Below are positions 8,518-17,502 of a stretch of 64,000 bases of DNA, one piece after another. The first letter of the stretch is position 1. Each line of letters begins with the position of its first letter. The position numbers and the translations under genes are program-made. The stretch spans positions 66,043 through 130,042 of the forward strand of contig JAHYZV010000006.1 of assembly GCA_019424245.1 (NCBI GenBank), in the 5' to 3' direction. The notes beneath the pieces were generated by a model. That model had not been told where the DNA came from, did not search any database, and saw only the letters and a program-made list of their open reading frames with translations. Source of the stretch: Clostridiales bacterium. Its GTDB lineage: Bacteria > Bacillota > Clostridia > Lachnospirales > Lachnospiraceae.

Positions 8518-9551
8518 TTGTGCCTCCATATATACGGATCATCTATTCCGTATTTAATAAACTTATCCATAATATCCTGTGGAATATCACTATCCAGAAA
8601 TTCCCCATCTTCATATATAACAGTACATGTATTCTCTCCCTGATTCCTGCTTAAAAAACCTACCTGGCTAATATGTCTTCTTTCAAATCTGTCGCAATCA
8701 ACAAGCAGCACAAGATCAATATACTTATATATACTGTTAATAAATCTGTCTGACGATTCTCCATTACCCAGCATAGAATACATTCTGTCTGGCATATCCC
8801 TTATATCATCCAGATGCATAGTCGTCATACAATAAGCTCCCGTAGATAAACTGTTAAGAAGCTCCATAACTTCTGGTCCTCTTGATTCTGAAAGAAGAAC
8901 CCAGTCAATGTTATGTCGTAAACCTGCTCTTATAATATCCTGATATGTAATCTTAGAATCCACAAAAAACTCAACACACTTGCTATGTGGATTAATCTGC
9001 CTGTAATGTATCTCCTGATTATCCTCATAAACACCAACCTTTTCTTCTGCCGGAATAAATGTAGCCAGATACTTAAGAAGTTCTGTCTTTCCTGCATGAG
9101 GCTGTCCACCAATTACAGTTGAAAGATGAGCCATCACACAATTCTCAAGCAATGTAATAATACTCTCAGGAGCATAATCAGACTTAACAAGGTCACTATG
9201 CCCAAATCTAAGTTTCCTTGGAATCTTTCTTATAGCCATGCTCTTTCTTCCACACCTTGATTCGTGCCATATTGAGATTCTTAAAGATTCAGTATTAGCC
9301 TCCAATATCGGGTGCATTCTGTTAAAAGATGCACCCATAATATTGGCAAGTCTTATAGACAGATTATCCATATACCTGTCACTAAGCTCTTTCATGGAAA
9401 TATAGCAGCCTCTTCCCAACTGTGTTATCCAAAGATTATATCCATCCCACTCGATATCAGTTACAGTATCATCAGATATCTCATCCTTAATCTCTGAAAA
9501 GATATCCTCTTTATTATTCTCTATCAGCTCCTGAAGCTGTTCTTTCTCCAT
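8514..9551 (-). CDS. CpaF/TadA-type secretion ATPase
   Basis: A type II/IV secretion ATPase of about 345 residues. It has Walker A GGQPHAGKT (near 148-156), an Asp box (VGVYEDNQEI), a Walker B region with SESRG in place of the usual GEVRG, and a His box (TTMHLDDIRDMPDRM). It would power assembly of the Tad-like pilus at the cytoplasmic face of the membrane. The family usually has a longer N-terminal domain; this is a short form. Two ATGs are available (9557 and 9551); AGGA lies six bases before the second, which I use. The stop overlaps the platform gene. Confidence 0.85.
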   Translation of the reverse strand: MEKEQLQELIENNKEDIFSEIKDEISDDTVTDIEWDGYNLWITQLGRGCYISMKELSDRYMDNLSIRLANIMGASFNRMHPILEANTESLRISIWHESRCGRKSMAIRKIPRKLRFGHSDLVKSDYAPESIITLLENCVMAHLSTVIGGQPHAGKTELLKYLATFIPAEEKVGVYEDNQEIHYRQINPHSKCVEFFVDSKITYQDIIRAGLRHNIDWVLLSESRGPEVMELLNSLSTGAYCMTTMHLDDIRDMPDRMYSMLGNGESSDRFINSIYKYIDLVLLVDCDRFERRHISQVGFLSRNQGENTCTVIYEDGEFLDSDIPQDIMDKFIKYGIDDPYIWRHN

Positions 9552-9565
9552 ATACATTCCTCACA

Positions 9566-9748
9566 TTACTGATTAGGTCTGCTCGCATCAATAGCATCAT
9601 ATATATGCTCCTTATACGAAATGTCACTAACAGCACCTTTAGTTCTGTCTGAAACAATAGTAACAACTGCTGCTGTAAGCAATACTGCTGCAAGTACCCC
9701 CGCAAGTGCTATAACGACCTTTCCATAATGCTCAATAATATCATGCAT
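9566..9748 (-). CDS. Small pilin-like membrane protein, first gene of Tad-like locus
   Basis: 60 residues from ATG 9748, which has AGGAGG eight bases upstream; a TTG at 9754 is too close to the ribosome site. The sequence begins MHDIIEHYGKVVIALAGVLA and continues as one hydrophobic helix and a polar tail (DRTKGAVSDISYKEHIYDA). The head resembles the 35- and 45-residue peptides further down the operon, with His/Tyr-Gly before the helix. It is the first gene after the promoter, 14 bases ahead of the ATPase. A pilin or assembly factor is inferred from context. Confidence 0.6.
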   Translation of the reverse strand: MHDIIEHYGKVVIALAGVLAAVLLTAAVVTIVSDRTKGAVSDISYKEHIYDAIDASRPNQ

Positions 9749-9801
9749 ATACAAATCCTCCTCTTGATTAAATTATTTAAAAAGTACTTTTTATATTGTG
9801 G

Positions 9802-9830
9802 ATATTATCACACATTTAAAAGTTTGTAAA
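9802..9830 (-). promoter_or_regulatory. Promoter of the Tad-like operon
   Basis: Minus strand: TTTACA (9830-9825), 17-base spacer ending in TGA, then TAATAT (9807-9802), an extended -10. Between it and the first gene is a perfect 14-base palindrome AAAAAGTACTTTTT (9779-9792) that could be an operator. Confidence 0.55.
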
Positions 9831-9851
9831 GTATAAAAATATATAAATTTC

Positions 9852-9891
9852 AAAAAAAGACTTTCGCATCATAATATAATGCAAAAGTCTT
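9852..9891 (-). terminator. Terminator after the lipoprotein gene
   Basis: Arms 9857-9869 and 9879-9891 pair over 13 positions with one G-U pair in the minus-strand RNA, followed by a seven-T run. It closes the ddl-murF-lipoprotein transcript and insulates the pilus operon. Confidence 0.8.
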
Positions 9892-9897
9892 AAAATA

Positions 9898-10221
9898 CTA
9901 TTTCTTATTAAGTTCTATTGTATTGTTTCCATCGCTTAAAGAAAGTACATTTTTCTTGATTGAATATGTATACTCATCTGTCTCTTCTGTCCCAAGGAAA
10001 CTGATTGTTATGCTCAGCTTTCCATCTTTTGCTTCATACGAAGTAATTGAAACGCTTATCTCTCCTATCTGCTGGATTCCTGTTCCATCATCATTGAAAG
10101 TATAAGTATAATCATCTCCTTCCCATGTTCCAACAACCGTTGCTTCCTTACCACAGCCTGCAAATACTGCAATCACTGTAATAAGTACAGCTAATATGCT
10201 TACTCTCTTAAGTAATTTCAT
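9898..10221 (-). CDS. Small secreted lipoprotein (DUF5640-like)
   Basis: 107 residues. The signal peptide (MKLLKRVSILAVLITVIAV) ends in a lipobox FAGC, so the mature protein is a lipid-anchored domain of about 85 residues. The mature part begins VVGTWEGDDYTYTFNDDGTG, a beta-barrel signature seen in DUF5640/lipocalin-like lipoproteins of Clostridia. Function is unknown. It lies ten bases after murF with its own GGAGG site and a terminator behind it, so it is the last gene of the wall-precursor operon. A link to the cell wall is possible but unproven. Confidence 0.7.
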   Translation of the reverse strand: MKLLKRVSILAVLITVIAVFAGCGKEATVVGTWEGDDYTYTFNDDGTGIQQIGEISVSITSYEAKDGKLSITISFLGTEETDEYTYSIKKNVLSLSDGNNTIELNKK

Positions 10222-10231
10222 AAAACCTCCA

Positions 10232-11641
10232 TTATAAATTAATTGTTTTTACAGCCTCTACAACTTTGGTAAATTCCATACCATGAGATGCCTTTATAAG
10301 TATATTATCACCTGTTTTCAGAATATGTCCAATACATTTTAACATATCATCTCTTGTTTCAAAATCATGTACTTCACAACCATGCGCATTGTAATTAGTG
10401 TAAATATACGCCCTTGTTCCTGCCGCAATCTGTGCAGCAAGGTCGCCTGCAGTTATAAGTACATCAATATCCTTTGTTCCAAGATACATCCCAACATCGT
10501 AATGCATCTGTTTCTCGTTCTCCCCAAGCTCAAACATACTTCCAAGAATAGCAACTTTTCTTCCAATAGCAGTGTCAAGAACATCAAGAGATGCCTTCAT
10601 TGAAACTGGATTAGCATTGTAGCAGTCATCAATTATTGTAAATCCATTTTCCTTAATAATATTGTTTCGTCCGGCAATTGTCTTTAAATTCTTCACTCCA
10701 CGCTCAATCTCAATAGATGAAAGTCCAAGCACAGAACCAACAAGTGCTGCTGCCATCGCATTATATACCATATGATGTCCAGGTACAGGTACAGTCAGGT
10801 CAAATGTTGAATAGTTATCTGATGTTTTGATTCCATGAATTGTAAAGCTGGTTCCATCAAGTCCAAGACTCTTGATATTATCTGCATATACCCCGTCTTT
10901 GTTGCTTATTCCGAACACAAGCGGTCGCTTGCCGTGTACCTGGCTTATTGTTGATAATTTGTCATCATCTCCGTTAACAATAACAATTCCATCCGGATTC
11001 ATATGATTAAATATCTCTGTCTTAGCCTTAAGAATTCCATCTCTTGTTCCAAGATTCTCAAGATGGCAAAAACCGATATTAGTAATAACACATATGTCAG
11101 GCTGTGCAATCTTAGATAATCTGTCCATCTCACCAAAATCACTGATTCCCATCTCAAGAACAGCAACTTCATCATCTTCTGTCAGTCTGAAAACAGTAAG
11201 TGGAAGCCCAATCTCATTATTGAAATTACCAAGTGTCTTTAACACCCTGTATTTTTCAGATAAAACAGAGCTTATTGTTTCCTTAGTACTTGTTTTACCA
11301 ACACTTCCTGTGATTCCTACAACCTTGACATCCAGATTATTTCTGTAAAGAAGTGCAAGATCCTTTAATGCCTGAAGACTTGATTCAACCTGTATATACG
11401 AACGTTCTTCATCTGGCAGCTCCTTTTCAGAAATAACGCATGCAGCGCCCTTCTCAAAGCATTGTCCTATAAAATCATGGCCATCACTTCTTTCCCCTTT
11501 AATAGCAATAAAAAGCCCGCCCTCAGCTACCTTTCTGCTGTCAATCGTAATGGCAGTAATCTCTTTGTCATAATCTTCTCCATTGCCATGATATATGCCG
11601 TTAACAGCTTGTGTCATGGCTCTTAAGGTCATTCCCTTCAT
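10232..11641 (-). CDS. murF: UDP-N-acetylmuramoyl-tripeptide--D-alanyl-D-alanine ligase
   Basis: 469 residues, normal MurF length. ITGSVGKTSTKE (about 110-121) is the Mur-ligase ATP loop. The N-terminal domain contains TIDSRKV and GLFIAIKGERSDGHDF, typical of MurF, and the C-terminal domain carries DDCYNANPVSMKASLD. The cytoplasmic enzyme adds D-Ala-D-Ala to the UDP-MurNAc-tripeptide, the last soluble step of peptidoglycan precursor synthesis. Its start overlaps the nitroreductase stop by four bases (ATGA). The operon also contains ddl, which makes the D-Ala-D-Ala substrate, so supply and use are co-expressed. Confidence 0.96.
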   Translation of the reverse strand: MKGMTLRAMTQAVNGIYHGNGEDYDKEITAITIDSRKVAEGGLFIAIKGERSDGHDFIGQCFEKGAACVISEKELPDEERSYIQVESSLQALKDLALLYRNNLDVKVVGITGSVGKTSTKETISSVLSEKYRVLKTLGNFNNEIGLPLTVFRLTEDDEVAVLEMGISDFGEMDRLSKIAQPDICVITNIGFCHLENLGTRDGILKAKTEIFNHMNPDGIVIVNGDDDKLSTISQVHGKRPLVFGISNKDGVYADNIKSLGLDGTSFTIHGIKTSDNYSTFDLTVPVPGHHMVYNAMAAALVGSVLGLSSIEIERGVKNLKTIAGRNNIIKENGFTIIDDCYNANPVSMKASLDVLDTAIGRKVAILGSMFELGENEKQMHYDVGMYLGTKDIDVLITAGDLAAQIAAGTRAYIYTNYNAHGCEVHDFETRDDMLKCIGHILKTGDNILIKASHGMEFTKVVEAVKTINL

Positions 11642-12198
11642 AACACAATATCCTCAATTCTTTTCTTAGGCACATGATGTACCTGATTCTCATCTCTGTA
11701 ATACTTGATATCTCCATCCGCAGGAATATCCTCAAGCACCACTTCTTCTTTAGGATAGCCAAATGCAATGACATACACAATCTTTAATTCAGACGGTATA
11801 TTTAGCTGTGTCTTTAACTCATCTCTTTTAACATTGCCAAAAAAGCATCCGCCAAATCCGGCTTCTGTAGCTGCCAGAAGCATTGTCTGTCCGACAATTC
11901 CCGCATCAACTTCATCATTGACATTCGCAGGACAGGTTATAACAATATATCCTGTCGGCTTCTCACCTTCAGATGGGCCATCCCAGTCCTTTAAATATCC
12001 GGCAAATCCTAATAGTCTGAAAACTTTCTCATTCTCTTCCTCATCACACACAATTCTATACTTAAATGGCTGTCTGTTAGCTGCTGACGGAGTAAGTCTT
12101 GCAGTCTCAACAAGTTCCATAAGCTGCTGCCTTGTCAGCTTCTTTTCCTGATAAAATCTTCTGTATGATCTGTTTTTCTTAACAAGTTCCTTAATCAT
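11638..12198 (-). CDS. Nitroreductase family protein
   Basis: 186 residues of the FMN-dependent nitroreductase fold. The N-terminal RSYRRFYQEKKLTRQQLMEL, the segment ARLTPSAANRQPFKY and the C-terminal GYPKE with VPKKR are typical of the family. VGQTMLLAATEAGFGGCFFG contributes to the flavin site and dimer interface. Physiological substrate unknown; members reduce quinones, nitro groups or other electron acceptors. It sits between ddl and murF and overlaps murF by four bases, so it is co-translated with wall genes. The link may be incidental. Confidence 0.85.
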   Translation of the reverse strand: MIKELVKKNRSYRRFYQEKKLTRQQLMELVETARLTPSAANRQPFKYRIVCDEEENEKVFRLLGFAGYLKDWDGPSEGEKPTGYIVITCPANVNDEVDAGIVGQTMLLAATEAGFGGCFFGNVKRDELKTQLNIPSELKIVYVIAFGYPKEEVVLEDIPADGDIKYYRDENQVHHVPKKRIEDIVL

Positions 12199-12251
12199 AA
12201 CATAACTAACCTCGTTTTATAAAAATGCATTATTATACATTTACATTTCTT

Positions 12252-13283
12252 CTATTCATACTTTGCAAGAGATATCTCGATAATCTTCTCTGTAAGTTCA
12301 TCATACGATATACCTACTGCTGCTGCCTCCTGAGGAATAAGGCTTGTGTCAGTCATTCCTGGAAGTGTATTAATCTCAAGACAGAATATATTATTATTCT
12401 TATCAAGAAGTTCATCAACTCTTGCGTATGTTGTTACGCCTGCTGCCTGGCAGCATTTTTCTGCCCAGAACTGCATCTGGCTTGCAATATCTTCTGGAAT
12501 ATTGGCAGGGCATGTCTCTTTGTTAGAGCCAGCCTTGTACTTATTCTTGTAATCATAGAAGCCTTCAAGCGGTTCAATCTCAATTACTGGAAGTGCCTTT
12601 CCATCAAGCACTGCAACTGAGAATTCTCTTCCATCAACAAACTCTTCAACAAGTACAGTATCTTCATAAGAAAATGCTTCATCAAGTGCATCTTCAAACT
12701 CTTTCTCGTTATGTGCTATCGAAACACCAACGCTTGAACCACCACAACAAGGCTTAACAACACATGGGAATGGAACATACTCAATCTTATGTCCTTTATG
12801 TAATGTAACACCCTTAGGCATAGGAATTCCCTCTGGTACAAGAACCTTTTTTGCAAGTTCCTTGCTCATTGATATAGCACTGCTTAAATAATCTGTACCT
12901 GTATATCTGATTCCAAGCAGATCAAATGTAGCCTGGACCTTACCATCTTCACCATTGCTTCCATGAAGTCCCATGAATACCATATCTGCTTCTTTACACA
13001 ATTCTAATACATTACGTCCGAAAAAGCTTTCTCTTGCCTCTGTTCTTCTCTTAACCTCTGCCGGAATGTCCGCTGTTTTCTTCTTTAAATTGTCAGACAG
13101 TTCTCCCAAATCATTCTTTTCTGTGAAAAATGTCTTAACCTCACTGTCATCAACACCTAAGAAGATATCAAGCATATTTGCTTCATGTCCGTTTCTTCTA
13201 AGACTCTCGCATACTCTGTATCCTGTGACTAATGAAACGTCTCTTTCTGTACTTGTTCCACCTGCTAAAACTACTATTCTCAT
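12252..13283 (-). CDS. ddl: D-alanine--D-alanine ligase
   Basis: 343 residues from ATG 13283, which has AAAGGAG upstream; a longer open frame (to 13400) has no ribosome site and adds a non-homologous head. ATP-grasp enzyme: N-terminal VVLAGGTSTERDVSLVTG, GLHGSNGEDGKVQ for the first D-Ala, PCVVKPCCGGSSVGVS in the ATP-grasp loop, and the C-terminal CLEINTLPGMT metal site. It condenses two D-alanines for peptidoglycan precursors in the cytoplasm. The nitroreductase follows 53 bases later, then murF. The usual P(V/A)(F/V)VKPx(R/A)xGSS region reads PCCGGSS, a mild variant. Confidence 0.95.
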   Translation of the reverse strand: MRIVVLAGGTSTERDVSLVTGYRVCESLRRNGHEANMLDIFLGVDDSEVKTFFTEKNDLGELSDNLKKKTADIPAEVKRRTEARESFFGRNVLELCKEADMVFMGLHGSNGEDGKVQATFDLLGIRYTGTDYLSSAISMSKELAKKVLVPEGIPMPKGVTLHKGHKIEYVPFPCVVKPCCGGSSVGVSIAHNEKEFEDALDEAFSYEDTVLVEEFVDGREFSVAVLDGKALPVIEIEPLEGFYDYKNKYKAGSNKETCPANIPEDIASQMQFWAEKCCQAAGVTTYARVDELLDKNNNIFCLEINTLPGMTDTSLIPQEAAAVGISYDELTEKIIEISLAKYE

Positions 13284-13429
13284 AATTTCTCCTTTATCCC
13301 TGAACTTTTCCACAATATCCACATAGTTATTCACATTTTTTGTTAATTGTAAATTTTTTGTAAAATTGTCAGATAATTGTAATATATTTATATAATCCAC
13401 ATATTCTTATGCAGAATCTGTGCAAATTA

Positions 13430-14017
13430 TTACGGTCTTAAATGGCTTCCTTCATACTTTGTATGTGCCTGTAAAACCTTTCTTAAAGAATCAATTCTTC
13501 CAGAAAGTTCGCCTTCTGGAACAACTATCTCCAGTGATTCAGCCATAATATCTATCATTGGATTTGTGAATCTGCTTTTGTATCTTATAAGGACATCAAG
13601 CTTTTCCTCATATCCTCTCGCATCTAAAAACTTATCCAGGACGCTGTCCCCTGCAGCAACCTGCTGCTCTGGCTGGGCCAGTGAGTTATCCACACTGTCC
13701 TCTTTTAATGTGTATGCTTCATCAATTCTATTGCCTGAATTAACTCTTACTGCCTGTAAATTGTCAGATATCTCCTGCATCGTCAACGGATCTACCTGCT
13801 CAAATCTATATTTCTGTGCTACATCCGGATATTTTACATGATCCACTTCACTCATGAACATATCATATGGTCTTACATACACAGCATATTCACCATACAT
13901 AGCCTGATATACCACCATTTTCTCTTTGGTTTCTGAATGATATGCAACACACTTTACCTGGTAAAGCTTATTCTTAAAATGCTTATAAAATCCGCCTGGT
14001 ACTAACTGTCTTTCCAT
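13430..14017 (-). CDS. DUF1653 domain protein
   Basis: 195 residues from ATG 14017 (GGGAGG seven bases upstream; an in-frame TTG at 14035 is part of the ribosome-site region). The first 65 residues form a DUF1653 domain: PGGFYKHFKNKLYQV, HSETKEKMVVYQAMYG and VRPYDMFMSEV, a small beta-barrel fold. The remaining 130 residues are mostly helical and match nothing I know; they include a predicted helical segment around VLDKFLDARGYEEKLDVLI. Function unknown; DUF1653 is found alone or fused to enzymes. Single gene, divergent from the PHP gene. Confidence 0.75.
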   Translation of the reverse strand: MERQLVPGGFYKHFKNKLYQVKCVAYHSETKEKMVVYQAMYGEYAVYVRPYDMFMSEVDHVKYPDVAQKYRFEQVDPLTMQEISDNLQAVRVNSGNRIDEAYTLKEDSVDNSLAQPEQQVAAGDSVLDKFLDARGYEEKLDVLIRYKSRFTNPMIDIMAESLEIVVPEGELSGRIDSLRKVLQAHTKYEGSHLRP

Positions 14018-14167
14018 CAGTAAACCTCCCTCCAAAAATATATTGTTATTTTATCGCACAATGCCGTCTCTTACAACATTTTTTAAACACTTTGCCAAAT
14101 GTTTTACACTTTAATAAGTTGTCTGAGTATGGTAGAATATATTTACATTTTATAAGAGGAGCTTACT

Positions 14168-15058
14168 ATGAAACAGATAGATTTACATGTTCATTCCACA
14201 TGCTCTGACGGAACTGATTCTCCTGCTGTTCTGGTTGATAAGGCAGTCGATAAGGGACTTGCTGCATTTGCTCTTACCGACCATGACACTACCATGGGAG
14301 TTAAGGAAGCTCTTTTAGCATGTGAAAATGTTAATAACAAAGGCCACGAACTTGAAGTTATTCCCGGAGTTGAGATAAGTACTAATTATGATAATACTGA
14401 GATACATGTTGTCGGGCTTTTTATAGATTATAACGACAATGAATTCAATTCATTCCTTAATAAGCAGTTAAGTTCAAGAGATGAAAGAAATAAGCGGGTA
14501 TGTGAACGCTTCCAGAATATAGGAATTAATATTACATATGAAGATATGCTAAAAACCTATGGCGATGCGGTAATTACAAGAGCACATTTTGCAGACAGAC
14601 TTGTTGCAATTGGAGCTGTTGGTGATAGAAATGAAGCATTTGACAGATATTTAGGTCAGGGAAAGCCTTGTTTTGTGCCAAGAGCCAAAGTTGACCCTGC
14701 AGAAGCTATTGAACGTATTCACCAAGCCGGCGGTATTGCAATCTTAGCTCACCCGGTTCTATATCATCTTGGCAATGCCCAGATGAACAAATTGCTTGAC
14801 CATATGTGCTCTGCCGGACTTGATGGAATTGAAGCCATATATTCAACCTACAAGATGGGTGATGAATTATCAATAAGACGGATTGCTTCTGAAAGAAATC
14901 TCCTGATATCCGGCGGCTCTGATTATCATGGAAAGAACAAGCCTCATATACAGCTTGGAACCGGCATGGGACATTTATTCGTTCCTTATGAACTGCTTGA
15001 TAAGATGAAAGATTCCATGCCAATCACCAACACGCAGAAGGAGACTTACGATGAATAA
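14168..15058 (+). CDS. PHP-domain phosphoesterase (RNase AM/TrpH-like)
   Basis: 296 residues. The PHP metal-binding motifs are all visible: DLHVHSTCSDG near the N-terminus, LTDHDTT, GVEIST, the AILAHPVLY segment and GGSDYHGKN near the C-terminus. Length and order match the stand-alone PHP phosphoesterases (YciV/TrpH), which cleave 3',5'-nucleoside bisphosphates or trim 5' ends of RNA. AGAGGAGCTTACT precedes the ATG. The last eight bases overlap the first chromate-transporter gene, so they form one transcript, although a functional link is not obvious. Confidence 0.88.
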   Translation: MKQIDLHVHSTCSDGTDSPAVLVDKAVDKGLAAFALTDHDTTMGVKEALLACENVNNKGHELEVIPGVEISTNYDNTEIHVVGLFIDYNDNEFNSFLNKQLSSRDERNKRVCERFQNIGINITYEDMLKTYGDAVITRAHFADRLVAIGAVGDRNEAFDRYLGQGKPCFVPRAKVDPAEAIERIHQAGGIAILAHPVLYHLGNAQMNKLLDHMCSAGLDGIEAIYSTYKMGDELSIRRIASERNLLISGGSDYHGKNKPHIQLGTGMGHLFVPYELLDKMKDSMPITNTQKETYDE

Positions 15059-15608
15059 CAAAATTCAAAAAACTATACAACTCTTTTTAACTTTCATAAA
15101 AATAGGTGCATTTACTTTTGGAGGCGGTTATGCTATGTTACCACTGATTCAAAAAGAAATTGTTGAGAAGAAGCATTGGATAACTGATAATGATATTCTT
15201 GAAATAGTGGCTATCTCCGAGTCAACTCCCGGACCAATTGCAATTAATGCAGCTACTTTTGTTGGCTTTCGTATCTGTGGTTTTTGGGGTGCACTATTTG
15301 CAACACTTGGAGTTGTGATACCATCCTACCTGATTATTCTTATTATATCTTTTGTACTTAAAGAATTCCAAAGCATAAAAATCATACAATATGCCTTTAA
15401 TGGTATCAGAGCTGGTGTACTTGCTCTAATTATCAAAGCTCTCTGGTCAATGTATATTCAATGTCCTAAGAATGTTATTTCCTATATAATTATGGCATGT
15501 TCTTTTGTTTTTACTGCCTTACTTAATGTAAATGTGCTTATTGTAATTATCAGCTGTGCAATATTAGGTTTAGTAACATCTATTACCATATTAAGGAGGA
15601 AATGTTAA
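15051..15608 (+). CDS. Chromate transporter half-protein (CHR family, first subunit)
   Basis: 185 residues, about half the length of classical ChrA, with the family signature GAFTFGGGYAMLPLIQKE near residues 20-36, SESTPGPIAINAATFVG and five to six membrane helices. Short CHR proteins are usually encoded in tandem pairs and act as a heterodimer; the next gene is the partner. The family exports chromate or other oxyanions across the membrane, but the true substrate in gut anaerobes is unknown. AGGAGACTTACG precedes the ATG. It overlaps the PHP gene upstream and shares one base with the next start. Confidence 0.9.
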   Translation: MNNKIQKTIQLFLTFIKIGAFTFGGGYAMLPLIQKEIVEKKHWITDNDILEIVAISESTPGPIAINAATFVGFRICGFWGALFATLGVVIPSYLIILIISFVLKEFQSIKIIQYAFNGIRAGVLALIIKALWSMYIQCPKNVISYIIMACSFVFTALLNVNVLIVIISCAILGLVTSITILRRKC

Positions 15609-16165
15609 TGATTTATCTTGAGCTTTTTTATATTTTCTTAAAAATCGGTGCATTTACCTTTGGCGGTGGTTATGCTATGTTACCATTGATTCAGGATGAA
15701 GTTATTGCCCATAATTGGATAGATTCACAGTCACTTATTGATTTTATAGCAGTTAGCGAAAGTACACCCGGACCATTTGCTGTAAATATAGCAACATATG
15801 TAGGAGCAGAGGTTGGCGGTATTTTCGGTTCTTTTTGTGCAACACTCGGAGTGATACTCCCATCCTTTATTATCATTCTTATTGTTGCAAAATGTTTTAT
15901 TCAATTTCAAAAAAGTATAGTCATAAAGGGATGTATGTCAGGATTAAAACCTGCTGTAGTTGGTTTGATTGGTTCTGCTGTAATTTCGATGAGTTCAACC
16001 GTTTTCATACCACATGGGTTTAATACTACTGTTTTTACTGATATTTCTTTTTATACAACATTAATTATATTTCTGATATCCGTAGTTTTAGCATTCAAAA
16101 AATTAAATCCAATTTTAATTATATGCTTATCCGCAATACTCGGAATAGTTTGCGGATACATATAA
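15608..16165 (+). CDS. Chromate transporter half-protein (CHR family, second subunit)
   Basis: 185 residues from ATG 15608, which shares a base with the preceding stop (TAATG) and has AGGAGG eight bases upstream; the in-frame ATG at 15602 is too close to the site. It repeats the signature of its partner, GAFTFGGGYAMLPLIQDE and SESTPGPFAVNIATYVG, and has a similar helix pattern, so the pair arose by duplication. The two halves probably form one full transporter with opposite membrane orientation, as described for short-chain CHR pairs. Confidence 0.9.
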   Translation: MIYLELFYIFLKIGAFTFGGGYAMLPLIQDEVIAHNWIDSQSLIDFIAVSESTPGPFAVNIATYVGAEVGGIFGSFCATLGVILPSFIIILIVAKCFIQFQKSIVIKGCMSGLKPAVVGLIGSAVISMSSTVFIPHGFNTTVFTDISFYTTLIIFLISVVLAFKKLNPILIICLSAILGIVCGYI

Positions 16166-16233
16166 TTAATTATAACAAAACATCATAAAAGACTCAGATT
16201 AACGGTTCTGGATAGTTTAAATTAATGCCTGTA

Positions 16234-17448
16234 TCATTTTTCATCCACAACCTGGAAGATGTAGAATTTCAGATAATAGCTCTCCTGCGCCTCCCACAAT
16301 ATTGGGTGGTCAGGTGACTGTGTTCTGAACTCGACCTGACGGAGCCTTTTATGTACAGCCTTAGCGGCTTCCTTAATAGTCTTGGTAAGAAGCTCCTGTG
16401 TCATGAAGTGTGAGCATGAACAGCTTGCAAGATAGCCGCCGTCTTTGACAAGCTTAAGTCCCTTCATATTGATTTCCCTGTAGCCCTTAATTGCGTTCTT
16501 TGTAGCTTCCCTCGATTTGGTAAATGCCGGCGGGTCAAGTATTACAACGTCATATTTCTCACCTGCTTCGTTAAGCTTTGGAAGCTCATCCAATACATTT
16601 GCACATTTAAAATGTACTGTATCCTCAAGTCCGTTAAGCTTGGCATTGGCTCTCGCCTGTTCAACAGCATATTCTGATATATCAAGTCCAGTAACTTCCT
16701 TAGCACCTGCAATTCCTGCATTTAATGCAAATGTACCCATATGGGTAAAACAGTCTAATACCCTCTTGTCCTTGCACAGCTTCTGCATTGCAAGTCTGTT
16801 GTACTTCTGATCAAGAAAGAACCCGGTTTTCTGTCCATTCACAACATCTATCATGTAGTGGACACCATTCTCAACTATCTCAACATTAGTGTCAAATTCA
16901 TCACCAATAAAGCCCTTTACTCTCTCCATCCCTTCAAGAGTACGGACTTTGGCATCGCTTCTTTCATATACTCCACGGATATCAATGCTCTTTTCATGAA
17001 GGATTTCCTTCACTTTTTCGACAATAAGTGACTTAAATCTGTCAATACCTAAAGCAAGCGATTCCACAACAAGCACATCTGAGTACTTATCTATAACAAG
17101 CCCCGGCAGAAAATCTGCCTCCCCAAATATAAGACGGCAGGCAGAGGTATCTACTGTGTCAAATCTGTACTCAACCGCAGCCCTTACTCTCTCCTCAATA
17201 AATGCTTCGTCAACAACATCTGTGTGTCTTGCAAGCATTCTTACTGTAATCTTGGATTTTCTGTTAATAAATCCGATTCCCATGAAATAATCATCAAAAT
17301 CAAGCACCTCAACAAGATGTCCATCAATTATTCCGTCAGACATCCATTCAATTTCGTTATCATATACCCAGGCTCCACCTGCCTTTAAGGTTCTCCCTTC
17401 TCCTTTTCTTAATCGTATCTTTCCACATACACTGAATAAATCTTCCAT
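16234..17448 (-). CDS. Class I SAM-dependent rRNA methyltransferase, RlmI/YccW-like
   Basis: 404 residues from ATG 17448 (GGAAGGAACAGA upstream; an ATG at 17496 has no ribosome site). Domains in order: a PUA domain (KIRLRKGEGRTLKAGGAWVY), a central EEHEE domain (RMLARHTDVVDEAFIEERVR), then a Rossmann methyltransferase with DCFTHMGTFALNAGIAG and the catalytic-site motif DPPAFTKSR. ASCSCSHFM is the late cysteine segment. Order and length fit RlmI, which makes 5-methylcytosine in 23S rRNA. Substrate base inferred from family. It follows the YdcZ gene by 54 bases. Confidence 0.88.
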   Translation of the reverse strand: MEDLFSVCGKIRLRKGEGRTLKAGGAWVYDNEIEWMSDGIIDGHLVEVLDFDDYFMGIGFINRKSKITVRMLARHTDVVDEAFIEERVRAAVEYRFDTVDTSACRLIFGEADFLPGLVIDKYSDVLVVESLALGIDRFKSLIVEKVKEILHEKSIDIRGVYERSDAKVRTLEGMERVKGFIGDEFDTNVEIVENGVHYMIDVVNGQKTGFFLDQKYNRLAMQKLCKDKRVLDCFTHMGTFALNAGIAGAKEVTGLDISEYAVEQARANAKLNGLEDTVHFKCANVLDELPKLNEAGEKYDVVILDPPAFTKSREATKNAIKGYREINMKGLKLVKDGGYLASCSCSHFMTQELLTKTIKEAAKAVHKRLRQVEFRTQSPDHPILWEAQESYYLKFYIFQVVDEK

Positions 17449-17502
17449 TCTGTTCCTTCCTGTCAGATATTTCTGACATTTATCATAATTCTTCATAATA
17501 TA

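Noticed and set aside
9779..9792. AAAAAGTACTTTTT as a ComK box
   Set aside because: The A4-N5-T4 pattern is matched only loosely and no ComK is known in this group; kept as an unnamed palindrome.
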